Counted from the stretch's first letter, positions 10,551 through 23,358 are shown. The stretch is 64,000 nucleotides of DNA from Gordius sp. MW1 (GCA_964036665.1 OZ038530.1:20792001-20856000); one strand, 5' to 3'. Notes: generated from the sequence alone by a model not told the origin. Numbers and translations are program-made.

Positions 10551-13500
10551 ATGGGGAACAAATCTTGTTGCTTTGCAATCCATAATAGGAGATCTAATAA
10601 ACCCAACCATCTTATTGATAATGTTAAAAGACATAGCCGAACGTTTAGCTCAATAAATGGTGGAGTCCATCGAATTAAAGAAGAAAGTTTTTCTAACCTT
10701 CAACATATCAGTGAAAGGGAGCCAGAAGGCATGTTTTTAAATATGATAGTAATTATGTACCATTATAGATAATCTTAAAGATCCTTCAAATAATGCAAAT
10801 GCTGGTCCATTGTTTATTTCTAAATCAAGATCTGATCTTCTAAGTATAATTAATTATTCTGTAAATTTATGCTTGTTAGGTTTAACTGAAAAGAAAAGGA
10901 TTGCCAAGGTATGCATATTAATTAGAAATAGGAGGCAGCTAGTAATGTATGGGTATTTAATATAATTTAATTAATAGCTAATGCTTTTCCTTATACATAC
11001 TTTTATAATGTAGTCAAAGATTGTTTAAAAAATTAAGAATTATGGGATTATTAAATTTTACTCATTTAAAATCAATAAAAAAAACAGGCATTATATATTA
11101 AATACACTATCCATGTCTATTAACACTAAGTAATTAAATAAAACAATATTTTTTGTATATATATTATATCCTTGTTATAAATTTGTTCATTATATGTATA
11201 TTGGTCAAAAAAAACTTTATATAAACTATAGAATGGACATCAACATAGAAGAGTATTTTCTAATGGTGCTAAGGAAGGAGATAACAACCCAATGCACTAT
11301 ATATCATCCAATGGTCATAACAAAAAAAATGGGACTGTTGATATGAAAGGTGAAATTACTCAGCCTGGAACAGATCCAATAACTGCTACACACATAAACA
11401 CTCCTTTGCTACGTTATAATTCAACATCAACCATATATCTAGATGATAGTACTGTAAGTCAACCAAATCTCAAATTGACGGTGAAAAGTTTAGCACTAGC
11501 AACTTATTATCACACCAAACCTTCCCCTGATTCAAATGAGCTTTGCTTTGAATCAGCGCAAGATATACATAAAACGTCCAACCTTGGAGTTAATGCTAAT
11601 ATCAATGGCAATACCAAAAAGAATAGTTACTTTGGTGATAATTATGCCCCGAGCAAAAGACGCATGATAGGCTCGTATCATTCCAACGCGAATTCCATGA
11701 TTTTTGATGAAAAATTGCACCCACTCAATGTATAGTTCATGTTAAATCTTAAATGAAGAACACTATTTTTGTTAAATATATTTATGATATCTCCGTTTTG
11801 TCTATAATTAACTACTTTATAGATAATTGAGTAGGTTTATGTTTGTTAATTGAAAGATATATATTGTTGACACTATTATGTAGTTACCTATGACCATCAT
11901 GTTTTTTGAAGTTTTATTAAAAAGTATTTAAAAAATATCTTTTAGAAAGACACTCCTCCTGACCAAGATCCCAAAGAACCTGACTTCAAGACTATCTACA
12001 GGTTTTTACGCAATTTGTTCAGTAACGCTCAACTCACTTCAGAATGTGGTGTCATAGCATTGGTGAGTGTAAACCATTTAATAATTTTTTAAAATACATA
12101 TTTTTTAATATTGAATATTGAGGCAACCAAATTTATTAATCAGCCTTTCTTTAATTAATCCTTTATTGCAACCATTGATTTTAACTAAGCATTCCAATTT
12201 TTGCCAAACAAAATTATTGCTAACTATTTCTATAGAGAAAACAAATATCACTCAAGAGAAAATATTGACATTAAATTTAACTCGATAAGTAATTACTCTC
12301 ACTGACAGCGTTTTTACTAAAAAAGTATTGAAACATTTGATTACTCAATTGATAGAATATACCTTAGTGATTGAGTCTTGGTTTCAATAGAATATATTTT
12401 CTAATTATAAAAATCACTCTAATTCTTGCCAATTATATCCCATCACGTAAAACTTAGGTTTATCTGGAGCGACTGCTCACCTACGCCGAACTGGAGCTCA
12501 ATCCCTTCATTTGGAAGCGGGTCTTATTGGGAGCTATCATTTTAGCTTCTAAGGTGTGGGATGATCAAGCTGTGTGGAACGTGGATTATTGCCAAATCCT
12601 CAAAGAAGTCCCTGTTGATGATGTGTAAGCATATTTTTAGTTCATTCTTCTAGCTATAAAAAACTTCGTTTAGAACCTGTTCAAATGTATGAAGTTTCAG
12701 ATAAAAAATCATCTTCAAACTAGTGTTGTAAAAACGGCTGGTATGTTTAGTCAACTAAAAAACCAAAGGTAGACCAAACAAAACCTAGCCGTTTTTACAG
12801 CACTATTTGAAACCATTGATAGTAACTTGAAATTCTGCAAATTAGCTTTTTAGTTGCCAATTTCAAAAAGTTGTTATTTTGCATAAACCTAGTTTTTTCC
12901 TATGTTTTGGAGGTCTTTCAAATAAAAATGTTTTTAACTTTTGTAATAAGGATGAGCAAGTTATAATTTTAACGCTTCTTTATATGGCAAATATTAAATC
13001 TAATTTTTATCTTTGTCAAGTCTATCAAAAGGGGGGTACCCATAGGCTAAAATTTTGAATGAGATGCCTTTAACCGCGATTGATGTTAAAACTTCTCTTT
13101 TGAAGTAACGATTTTAATCCTTATTAGGAGATGATACCTATTATGTGATCTATTTTAACTTACCCCGACTTCGGTATTTTGCTTAACAGCTTTTAAATTA
13201 ATTTCCTTGCGTTTGAGAGAGTATTTTAGATTATAAAATTTTGAAAAAGTAAACCTGTTAGTTTAAATGCATGCGCCTTTCGTGTTTTGACACTTGCCTA
13301 GGAACGAGTTGGAAAAAGAGTATTTGGAGCATCTGCAGTTTAACATCAACGTGCCATCCAGCGTTTACGCCAAGTACTACTTCGAACTGAGACGCTTGGC
13401 CGAAGTTAATGATATGTTACCAAAATCGCGGGCCTTGGATATGAAACGGGCCCGAAAGCTTGAGGTTGACTAACATACATATTCATTTTTATCGTAGACT

Positions 13501-14367
13501 AGAAAATAGATTTTATAAGAGTAAAAACTTGGATTTTAGTTCCAAAGATATTCAATAAATTCGTTTGAGTTTTAGTAGTACTAATTAATTTGTAATTTTA
13601 AAAAAAGTGCTAAATTGTTATACGTGTAAAATCATTTTATCTTTGGGCCTCGTGATTTTTTTATGACGTTTTTGAAGTGAGATTTATTATTAAGCTTCTT
13701 ATTAACTACTTTGTTTGGTTAAATATAAAAGATAAGATTCAAAAAAATTTACGCACTTCTTTAAATAAAAGCTATTTTATAAATTATATAACTACATTAG
13801 CCATGTTTAATGATTTTGGTTTACTTAAAAGAATTGAGGTTTTAAATTGCATTTCGTCCGCAGCGTTCAATGACGTTATCCCCGGTCATATTTTCTATAT
13901 AAATTATCGTTGCTTTTAAATATTGGAAATTAATAACGCGATGATGGTCATTATTTTTGAGGGAAAACTGTCACTGTATTAGCTGGAAATAGAAGCAGTA
14001 GGAACACGAATTAAATAAAATTTGTGGAAGTTTTAATGGGGGCGTTTGTATCATTATGTGTCAATCTAACGATAATTACGCAGGTTGCTTAATAAATATG
14101 TTGGTTTTATATGGTCATTTTCGTAATTGACTTCCTTTCTATGAAATGCCCGATTCATCTTAAATATTATAAAGTATTATTTATTTTTAGGAAAAAAACG
14201 AGAAAATTAATGTTAAATAATATTTACCATTTCAATATTTCCTATAGGCTATATCACGGATAGACGCGGAGCCCTTGTTTAAAATGACGGGTAGTTACAA
14301 GAGGAGATGCCTGAGCGCCGAATGCCTTTTCCAACCCGGTAAATTGTCCAGGGTCGTTTTGTCGTGA
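10551..14367 (+). CDS. CycY: Cyclin Y, seven coding exons
   Basis: Exons 10551-10728, 10769-10860, 11232-11729, 11946-12062, 12458-12624, 13302-13464 and 14248-14367 join in frame to 444 codons plus stop. Cyclin Y is membrane-anchored, binds CDK14/16 and supports Wnt co-receptor phosphorylation. It starts MGNKSCC, keeping the N-myristoylation glycine and a palmitoylatable Cys pair. [10 protein letters not shown] in exon 1, [16 protein letters not shown] in exon 3 and the cyclin box in exons 4-6 ([47 protein letters not shown]) are diagnostic. Exon 7 ([17 protein letters not shown]) matches the conserved tail with its 14-3-3-type serines. Intron 1 is only 40 bp and uses a GC donor (AAG|GCATGT), the sole donor that keeps phase. 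Exon 6 has a weak donor (GAG|GTTGAC); if unspliced, a TAA at 13471 truncates the tail. Confidence 0.93.
12721..12805. mobile_element. MITE, TAGTGTTGTAAAAACGGCTG family, copy 1
   Basis: An 85-bp internally deleted copy in CycY intron 5 with inverted ends (TAGTGTTGTAAAAACGGCTG and CAGCCGTTTTTACAGCACTA-like). Flanks CTTCAAAC and TTTGAAAC agree at six of eight positions, a decayed 8-bp duplication. Confidence 0.8.
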
Positions 14368-15671
14368 TGAATCTCACCCGAGCCCGCTGACCCGGTCAAA
14401 CCTTAGCATTGGACTTATGTGCACCTAATGGTGTTGGTTGGCGACCCCCACGAAAACAGTCAACCGTTATCAACGATGACTTAAGTTTCGTTTTTATAGA
14501 CCCCCACCTCCCTTCTATCTATCTTTTATAATGTCTGCCCACGCATTTCCCCTTTTAAGTTTTAGAATGTAAATAGTATGGGTAGTTCTAGCTAATGATT
14601 TTTAGCCTGAACTTTTTGGCTGAGTTACATTATTCTTTACTTATTATGAATATAACAACAAACCCATTTTGGAAGAACCTTGAGCTGATACATGCAAGTT
14701 TAACGCCACACGTGGAAGGATACGTCATCATTTTATAAAACACGCGACTATCAAATTTTTCTATTCTTCTCTTTTTCTGTTTACCACGTTTTTTAGTCAA
14801 TTTTGTGCGAAATGTTATTACCTTTGAAAAATGTTACAAACTTTTTGCGCAAATATTTATTACGTCGAATGGCATGCATTTCATTATAATAATAAACGTG
14901 AGTCAAACTTTAATGGGCAATATAAAATGAAGTTGACCGAATTCTATATAAAATTCCAAAGTTTTTTTAAAATCATCTTTCCATCATTTTTTCCCTGGCC
15001 ATTACACTCTCTTCGAACGCTATCATAAAGGTTATCCCCTTGTGCCAATGAACCGTCACTTTGCCCGGCTGCAAAAAATTAAATATATTGGTATTTATTT
15101 CAGTTTCCAAAATCGTTTTATAAAAACATTATAAAAAATAAATTTCAAACAAATACAACAATTTAATGAATATTAACGTTTTATCCATGAGCTTCAAAAT
15201 ATTCGAAGCCACAAGATTTGTTTACAAAATTCCAAGCAATCACAGAATTTTCAAAAGCTGACATCATTAAAATTTCGCTTAATCAGCAGAAACGCCCAGA
15301 AGTTTAAAATCATTAAGCTATATACAGAAATTCACCTAAACAATAATATTTCAAAGATTGCTTTAAGAATTAAATTTATTGATCATATTACGCTTTCGAG
15401 ATACAAAAGTCTTTAAAACTTCAAATTTTAAATTGCCCGCATCATTATAAATTTGATTATAGGTTTAAGCTCGTAGTTGTTGTTGCACGTAGCTAAAACT
15501 TAAAAGTATGGCTCTTAATCGATCTAATCATCGGATAGCAAAAATAATTGAAAAGACACATTTTAAATTATTTTGTAACGTAAGGAAAATAAATAAACGA
15601 CCTCTTTGATATAAACTTACACATAGTATTTCAATAGAGCAGTATAATAAAAAGCTTGGTGTATTGAGTTC
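14368..15671. other. CycY 3' flank, no gene recognised
   Basis: AT-rich sequence with a moderately GC-rich start, probably the CycY 3' UTR. Short open frames (for example 14831-15028) show no family content. Confidence 0.45.
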
Positions 15672-15881
15672 TAGTGTTGTAAAAACGGCTGGGTTTTGTT
15701 TGGTCGACCTTTGGTTTTAGTCGACTAAACATAAACAGACAACCAAAGTTTTTTTGGTTGTCTGTTTTTCTTAGGCGACCTCGAAGCTTAGTCAAAAGAT
15801 GAGAAACAAACCAGGGTCGACCGTTAGTCTTAGTTGAATTAAAGATCGACCAAACAAAACCTAGCCGTTTTTACAACACTA
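15672..15881. mobile_element. MITE, TAGTGTTGTAAAAACGGCTG family, copy 2
   Basis: A 210-bp palindromic copy. Beyond the inverted ends the arms carry GGTTTTGTTTGGTCGACC and TTAGTCGACTAAACAT, so each strand can fold into a long hairpin. Flanking duplication is degraded (TTGAGTTC against CTGAATTC with a one-base offset). Confidence 0.85.
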
Positions 15882-16287
15882 GCTGAATTCTTACGAAATT
15901 GAAGCCTATTAGAAAGGCTTGGATGATGCCTGCTGTAAAGTAAGCGCAATTCAAATTCCCCTTATCCTTGGGCACGGAAATATATTTGTTGACGAAATTC
16001 TCTTTTTCGATAATATAATCTATATACCAAACACATATTTTGTTAAAACTCATAAAGTGCAAAATTAATATGGAGAAGGGAAATTTTATTCTAAGCATAT
16101 AAACAGCCATCCTGTCAAGTTTTATTTTACCCGGTCATCCTGAAGCGCGTTTTTATACTTGAATCAAATTGAAAAGTAAATCCCTCGATAGTTTATATAT
16201 TTTGCCACGGATATGAGAATGATAGGGTGGGGCTTGGGGTATACTAAGCTCGACCATATGACGAATGACTTTCTCATGACAAAAATG

Positions 16288-16496
16288 GTATCATTTCAAA
16301 ATGTCACAGTCCAAAATGCAACTAAGCCACATCGTGAGATTCGCAATTACTCATTGCGCAAGCGCATAATTTCCATTGGGTAGTGTTTTAGGTTAGGGTT
16401 AGGTTTAGATGCACATCAAATTCCCTCCCCATTTGAGATTTAATTTTTCGTGATATTCGTGTGACATTTAGGACTGTGACATTTTGAACCCAAGAC
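16288..16496. mobile_element. Mutator-like MITE, CAAAATGTCACAGTCC family, copy 1
   Basis: Ends carry TTCAAAATGTCACAGTCC in inverse orientation. A 10-bp duplication GACAAAAATG flanks it (16278-16287, 16497-16506). The homologous LINE fragment near 39000 has the same site uninterrupted, so the boundaries are supported independently. A 9-11 bp duplication favours the Mutator superfamily. The interior holds a palindromic CACGATGTGG/ATCGTGAGATTCGC segment. Confidence 0.85.
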
Positions 16497-16636
16497 GACA
16501 AAAATGAGTATTCAACCTGTGGCGGACATGTGTAAATCGAAAGGTACTGGACATGGAGGTACCGTGGAATAGAAGAAGAGGACGACCTCGTGACACGTTG
16601 AAATGGCAAGTCGACAAAGTTATGAAAACTAAGAAG

Positions 16637-16830
16637 TAGTGTTGTAACAACGGCTGGGTTTTGCTTGGTCCACCTTTGGTGTTAGTCGATTAACATAGAC
16701 AGACCAAAGTTTGACCAATAGTCTATTTATGCGACCAATAAAAACAGACCAAAAATCTTTGGTCTGTTTATGTTTGCTCGACCAAAACCAAAGGTAGACT
16801 AAACAAAACCCAGCCGTTTTTCCAACACTA
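16637..16830. mobile_element. MITE, TAGTGTTGTAAAAACGGCTG family, copy 3
   Basis: A 194-bp copy with inverted ends and an exact 8-bp duplication CTAAGAAG (16629-16636 and 16831-16838). The LINE fragment at 38720-39260 carries the empty site, with a single CTAAGAAG. hAT-type. Confidence 0.95.
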
Positions 16831-16935
16831 CTAAGAAGATTAATTTATACATGGCACCTACCTGATCAAGATGGAAGAATCAAAAAAAGACTATGGGACA
16901 AAATTCTTGATAATGAAGAAGAGAAAGAAGAAGTA

Positions 16936-19467
16936 TCTTATAAAATATGAGAAAAAAAACCCTGTTTTCAATATTAAACTTCATTTTATCGTTGTATTAA
17001 GTGATGTACATCGGCCCCTTATTCGTTAAAACGATATTTGGCCAAGCACTTGTAAACTTTTTCTTCGCAACCAATTAATAAATATAAATATGGAGATATA
17101 GTACCATTTTTTACTTACCGATTAAAAAATTTAATGCGTTAACTTAAAATTTTTTAGGGGGGAATATAGAAAAAAATTGAATTTTTATATATTTCAGGCT
17201 ACCGAGAAATAAGATATTCTAAGTGCTATTATACACCATAGTAATAAAAATAACAAACTCCTACTAATTCAAACAGTAATTAAATAAATATCTTTTAAAA
17301 TTTAATTTCAATTCCATTTGTCCTCAACTGACTTAACTTATAAGTTATATTCATTAATTAAATGATTTATTAGTCCTGACAAGGAGGGGGTCAAAAATGG
17401 ATATGAGTGGGTGGCCAAAACAATAAATTTTCGCCATCATAATTTTATAAAATTGCGATTAGGAAATCTGTTCTTCACCTCTTCATGATAAAAATTTAAT
17501 TTAATTATTGTAGTCTTGCATGCTTGGCTTATATTTAATTCTTTTCAATGGTTAAACTAAATTGCAATCCCATGAAAATACATCAATATACCCTTTATTT
17601 AATAATCGAGAACAAGCTGATAAAAACTGTACACAGTGCATTTTACAAAATTTTATAAATGATTTAACTATGAACACAAACTTATATTTAAAATAATAGA
17701 GATCAAAAGTTGCAAAAATGTATAGGGAGATTACTATGGGTGAAGTTAATCAATTAATATTTCAGGCAATTAGTTGAAGTTTTAATTCCAACCAGCATAA
17801 ATTTTATTAATGTTTAAATGAGTGGTTATTTAAAGACTTTGCCCAAATTCACACAAAAATATTAATTAATTAAAGTTAAATAGAGTAATGGGACAAAACA
17901 TGTCCCCACTATCCCACCCCATCCCTGGTTATCTCTGCCCAGGTGGCCCCTTTTTAGTTTGTGTTCTAATAATTTATGAGGTTTGGGTTTGTGTTTTTTT
18001 CCAAGTCTGAGATTTAGATCCATTAAAAGTGATAACCGTCAGCAGTTCTTTTGATTTAAAGGATAGGTATGGATGGGGTTGAAATGAGACCTTTTAGGTT
18101 AGTAGTTCTACATTGATGGATGAGGTCACAGAAGCAAAACTGACCAGGAATTATATGGCCATTCCATTTGAGGAGCCAATTGTTAATGAAGAGGGGAGGT
18201 GATTAATGTTAAAGGGAATGTTATCGTTACGAGTGGATTGCAGATTCAGGGAGGAAAGGTAATAAAAAGGGGTCTAGGAATAAAAAAGTAGTATGAAAAC
18301 CTCTAAGGGGAATAAGAATTTCTAGGGATATAAGAGGGAAAATTGCCTTAAAACTGACTTACTTTTTTTATTCTCCCCAAGAATCACTTCAACTTCCATT
18401 GTTTTAGAGTTAAATTGCCCCATGTGCATTAACTATATTTTTTAAGAACCCCAACGTTAAATGTACCCCCTTGAAACATGTATTTATTGTTCAAGAAATT
18501 GTAACATTTGAGTCAAAATTAGTACTGAATTGAGTATATCTCCTTCCCCGACTTGACACAAAGTTATCTTCATAGTTAAAAATATTTAATTCTCTTATTC
18601 ACAATGGCAATATCAAATGTCTAGACCCTGAACAGTCCCCAACCCATGAACATAAGACTATTTCCCTCTCGATGGACACTACAATAACATTGACAATCAT
18701 AAAATGTGGTCACAAATACTGGAAGGGGTAGCTGTCACCCAATTTAAAACAAAGATTAAAGCTGAAATTTCAAAAAATTGTCACATTGCCACTGCCCAAA
18801 ATAATTGCCCTCAATCCAACTTCTAGCTACACTCACGTGAGTTAAATTTCCAAAAATAACTAATTGTATTTAATTAGATGTATAACATGCTATCTTTTAT
18901 TGTTTAACTCAAGTCGTGCATTTTGTTTAAAAAAATTGTATTAAATCTACTAGTCTATTATTAATTATAAAATTTACCTAATTGAATGCATTATAAGTAA
19001 AAATATATTACATGTGTTTTCATCATCATTGGCATGCTCAAGTTTTTCAGCTTCTTTATCAAAAAGTTGCTTTTAAAATTAAATAACTAATATAAAATAA
19101 CCATACTTTCCATAAGTTGTTTTTAATATAAATTAGCAATTGAATTAATTTAATTTCTCTCTTAAACGTTTTTTCTCTTAAGAGCATTAGTTCTAGATAC
19201 CTTTGGCCAACAAAATAACCCATCTCCATTAACCTATAAACTTAAAAATACAACACAGAATATATACCTTTGTTGCAACTCATTTATTGAATTTGATCTG
19301 CTCTGATTATATTGTACAATTTCTGAAAACAGAAGATAAAATCCTGAAAGGCCAATCTACAAAATTTGCAATTACTCTAAAAATAATGTATACATCATGT
19401 CGCAATTTGGTAACAGGCTTGTCCAAAATTGCTAGTTTTGAATTATATTTTGCCATATGCTTTTCAT
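16936..19467. other. Repeat-rich AT sequence without recognised genes
   Basis: Long AT-rich region. No exon, RNA gene or clear element boundary found. A G-rich stretch at 18170-18310 has stops in all frames. Confidence 0.4.
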
Positions 19468-19720
19468 GTGTCGGGTTCAAAATGTCACAGTCCAAAATGT
19501 CACACAAATATCACGAAAAATTAAATCTCAAATGGGGAGGGAATTTGATGTACATCTAATCCTAACCCAACCCCTAACCTAAAACGCTGACCTAAAACAC
19601 TACCCAAGGGAAATTGTGCGCTTGCGCAATGAGTAATTGCGAATCTCACGATCGTGAGATTCGCGAATCTCACGATGTGGCTTTGTTACATTTTGGACTG
19701 TGACATTTTGAAACGATACC
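19468..19720. mobile_element. Mutator-like MITE, CAAAATGTCACAGTCC family, copy 2 (inverted)
   Basis: Opposite orientation to the copy at 16288. Shares both termini and the interior (CTCAAATGGGGAGGGAATTT, CTAACCTAAAACACTACC, TTGCGCAATGAGTAATTGCG). The interior palindrome is duplicated here: AATCTCACGATCGTGAGATT followed by CGCGAATCTCACGATGTGG. No clear flanking duplication. Confidence 0.82.
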
Positions 19721-19944
19721 GTTCCTTAGAATGGAGGCAAACTCCTTTTGTTGCTACTCTAGTCCTGTTTTATTATAACAAGATTGAAAGTATATTTGTA
19801 CAGAAATATACCGCTTTGTATATATTTTGCAATAAGATAAACAGCGATATTAATAATGTCAATAAGTTTTTATGTATCCAAATTTCAATATTCACGTGTC
19901 TATGTTAAAGAGTGTGACAAATGATGCGCGTAATATTTTATGCC

Positions 19945-20106
19945 TGGGCGTAGCCAGGTTTTGGATTAGGGGGGGGGGCAAAACGTTTAAAAGTTCAATC
20001 AGAGGGAGGCAAAACATAAAATTTAATAATTTTTCATAGTTTTTGCATTGCAATTTTTTTTTGTAAGTTAGGAGGGGGGCAGCCGCCCCCCCCCTGGCTA
20101 CGCCCA
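19945..20106. mobile_element. MITE, CATGGGCGTAGCCAGG family, copy 1
   Basis: Begins TGGGCGTAGCCAGG and ends CCTGGCTACGCCCA, with a G run inside each end (GGGGGGGGGCAAAAC, GGGGGGCAGCCGCC). The family is palindromic and non-coding; 8-bp duplications at other copies make it hAT-type. Confidence 0.85.
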
Positions 20107-21244
20107 TGATTTTATGTTTTAGTCAAATTATGTAGCAAGGGGTCTGAATAAGGCTTATAATATATTATGTTGTACAGGTGCCATACTTTTCAGCTCCTTA
20201 ATGAAAGCCTTTCATATAACTTCCTTTTAAAGTCAGGTTGTTTAAGTAGTGTAGAATTAAGGTTAGAGTGAGTTTGTCGAAGTTTAAGTTCTACTTTAGT
20301 ATAACCTGTGGCATCTCGCCTACGCGCCAGGTGGCGTGTTTTATTTCTCTAACTTTTATCCTATATTATCCTCTTTTTTATGTCTATTTTACTCGCTACT
20401 ATCTCCACCTTTATATTTAATTACCGACGACGATTGCTCTGTTCTGACGCATCGTGGGATAGACGATAGTGGGTGTTGAAAACATCTTGACGGCTACTAA
20501 AGAACATCTGCGCAATCCCGTTATACACAGTGATTATTATTATTCCCCTGCCTCAACCCGATTATATTCAACCATTACGATTATTGTGCGAAAAAATATA
20601 TCAAAACCTTTTCCTCCCAACTGTACCTAAAAATATTATTATCACGGTTGTCTTTAAAATTATAGTAGATATTATCCCTATACTGGATATATTTATATAT
20701 CGGTAAGTATTTGGTAAAGATTTAATACGTTTAATAAAATAGTGGCATTTACCTCGAATTGTCTTTTTAATTAATAATAACTTTGTTGTTAAATAACCAA
20801 AAGATGGAATGAATTTATTCGTTAAGAGTTCGTATTTACATACACGTTAAATAATTATTAATAATTATTAATATGAATAAATTATACATTCAATTATTGT
20901 GTATTCAAATGAGGAGCGTGAATAGATCAAATACTCAAATTAATAAAATAAATGATATTAGTAAACAGGTATCATATAGTATTCAAATAACTTGATTTGC
21001 ATAAAAGGGTAACAAATAATTCCCCTCCTATTTGCAAGGAGTGCTAAAAATGAAAGTTAAAATACTCAGCTAGCATAGTTGGCCAATTTGTGGTTGTGTG
21101 GGATGAGTGTTTTTTGAGGTAAATTAGTGAAGCTAATTTAAAATGTGAGCTTGATGTATATATACCGCAAGTGTGGTTGATAGTGTGGTGGCCGAGGTGT
21201 TAGTTGGTTGTGTGAAGTTGTTGTGCTATCCAATATATTAAAAG
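20107..21244. other. No gene recognised
   Basis: AT-rich with a moderately GC-rich patch at 20290-20530. No coding match or element end can be named. Confidence 0.4.
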
Positions 21245-21501
21245 ATTCATGCCGCGGCAAGCTTATCTGTATTAGAATCGCATCTGCCATCAGTTAAATC
21301 GGTCAGCGGTGGTGATAATGTTGGTAATAACATAACAGGTGTTAAGTGTTATTGTTCTCAATCTTCCCATCAAATATCGTTTGTGTCATGCATTGTTTCG
21401 AAATCCTTGCTTATAAAAAGAGGCCCTGTAGATGTTGATATGAGGAGATGTGGACGATTTTTGTCGGCGGCAGACATTGCAGAGTTTGATGTGATAGTAT
21501 A
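21245..21501 (+). CDS. Unidentified open frame, possible exon
   Basis: An 85-codon open frame after a potential acceptor (TATTAAAAG) and ending at TAG 21499-21501. Base composition is more balanced than the surroundings. It contains a cysteine-bearing segment (VKCYCSQSSHQISFVSC) followed by SKSLLIKRGPVDVDMRRCGR and FLSAADIAEFDV. Such regular amino-acid content is unlikely by chance in this AT-rich context, but I do not recognise the family. It could be the terminal exon of a host gene or a piece of a retroelement ORF1. It has no in-frame ATG near its start. Confidence 0.35.
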
Positions 21502-23353
21502 GTTAAACGTTTAGATTGTTTGCAACCAGATAGGTAGGTTCATTTCAAAGTATTGGGACACGTTTAGAACGAGATTATTTGAGAGGCTGAAGGATTGATT
21601 GTTGTGTATCTCGATCTCTTTGCCAGTGTCGTATTTGGTGAATGGCTTGAGAAAGTAATTCCCCAAAATAATCTGAATTGCATTATATTTAACTATGAAA
21701 ACCATGACGCCCGTACTGGAGAGTGTTTAGGGGGAGGAAAAAAAAGGTCGGCTCCCTTTAAATGCGAGGGTATTAATGCAGACCTGGTATTCTGGGGGAG
21801 GGATAAAAAAACCGGCTCTTCCGAAATGCGGGGTCACAATTGTAGGTTTGTCCTAACTTTATTACTAAATGTATAGTAAATTATAAGCAATTGCATAAAA
21901 GGGTACCATAAGTTATAGAATCATAATTATTGGCAAGGTGAGAGGTTTGACTTCTTAAATATGGCTTCATAGAATCTTGTCTCCGATTATGAAAATCTCG
22001 ATCTCGTCTTTACTCTGGTTATTAAAATTTTGGTCTCGTCTCGACAAGAATTCTCGATATGTCTTGACTTTTTAATTTTTTTTATATACTTTACTAGTCT
22101 TTCCCCTAATTTTTTTTGAAATTGTAAAGAAAATAAAATCAAAAATGGCGTAACCTTTTCTTATCAAAGTTTTTATCGCACAAATTTATTGTGTATATTT
22201 AGTTACACGTTATATCTGGTTATATAATGCTTATTACTTTAAATAAAATTTAAGAAAAAACATATTATCATTACGCTTTTACACTACACTAAATTGTTTA
22301 AAGTTTAACCCATCAAAACCTGAACAGAATCCCCCGTTGAAAAGATTTAAAATTAACGATTTTTTATTAATTTTCTACAAAAATAATATCTGCAAATTTG
22401 TTTCTCGATTTTAACTATAATTTTTAATGCGTCGTATATATTATACGCTGGGAGACTCATATTCACCCCGCTATTTAATAATAATAAATTAAACTTTGTA
22501 TCACATTCCTAGAGAATATGAATTAAGATAATAAAGGTTTGAAGGAAGGGAAATCACCAGGAATCTATTGTAATAATTGAGGGAAGATATTGGGAGATAT
22601 TGGGAAGGCATTTAAATTAAGATGAATCTACCGTTTTACAGGTTGTCCCCAAAGGGAGTAGTCAGAAGGGAGAATCAGGAGCTACATTTTTATTATACTA
22701 ACTCAGAAAAAAATATAATCATTATGAATGAATAAAATCACACAACTCTCGATACACTATGTTGTGTATAAAAAACAATGATGCGTATTGATAAAAATAA
22801 AAAACACGTATAAGCGCGTTGGGAAGGGGGGGGGGAGTATCACACACGTACTGGAAATTAAATGGAAAGTCAAAGTACCTCACATGAAGTAAGGGTTCAG
22901 AGTATCTCCGGATACGACACTTTGTTAGTATATTGTTGTCTGCCACTACCTTCTTATAATAAATTAAAATATGAGATGAATGAAATTTAAATCAAAATTT
23001 TATTTTTCCAAGAGACCAACACCCCCCCCCCCCCCTCCATCGGTCGCCCTATATAAGTTTGGAAACAAAATAATTTATGATCATTTTCCTGATATTAATA
23101 CTATTTCTATAATATGGGCAGATTTGTGAAAAATTTCATAAATTTGTAAAGTTATCCATCAGCCACTGCATGCCAAAATCTTAATCAATAAAATTTTATA
23201 ATATTAGACATATTAAACTGTGGGATTCCTTATATTTAACTTAAATGCATATTTGAACTTGGAGGGACCCTTAGTTAGCATCGACAAAAATAAGGAATGC
23301 CTTTATACATCTGATCGTTTCTAAAGAATTATTTGCATTTTTATTATTGTAAT
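21502..23353. other. Repeat-rich region left of the Gypsy element
   Basis: Includes a TCTCGTCTCG block (entered separately), a G run at 22826-22837 and a C run near 23021-23035. No exons recognised. Confidence 0.45.
21960..22110. repeat. TCTCGTCTCG-type repeat, copy 1
   Basis: A stretch of repeated TCTCGATCTCGTCTTT, GGTCTCGTCTCGACAAG and TTCTCGATATGTCTTG. Comparable blocks lie at 30870-31000 and 58395-58520, each near a copy of the long dispersed repeat, which suggests a shared parent element. Confidence 0.55.
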
Positions 23354-23358
23354 ATTGT

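Larger units (their letters stand above)
16195..16935 (+). mobile_element. LINE 3'-end fragment carrying two MITE insertions
   Basis: With the two MITEs removed, this matches the minus-strand fragment at 38720-39260 (shared blocks: GGGGTATACTAAGCTCGACC, GGACATGGAGGTACCG, GATCAAGATGGAAGAA). Translation shows a decayed RT C-terminus, with MRMIGW-like sequence and a RRGRPRDTLKW-like block, the latter typical of RTE-type LINE ends. It closes with a GAAGAAG-rich tail. Confidence 0.7.

Noticed and set aside
19287-19559. 90-codon open frame
   Set aside because: It runs across the edge of a MITE, and its sequence is explained by the repeat ends.
19892-20107. Minus-strand open frame of 71 codons
   Set aside because: It lies in the CATGGGCGTAGCCAGG MITE and translates its G/C runs.
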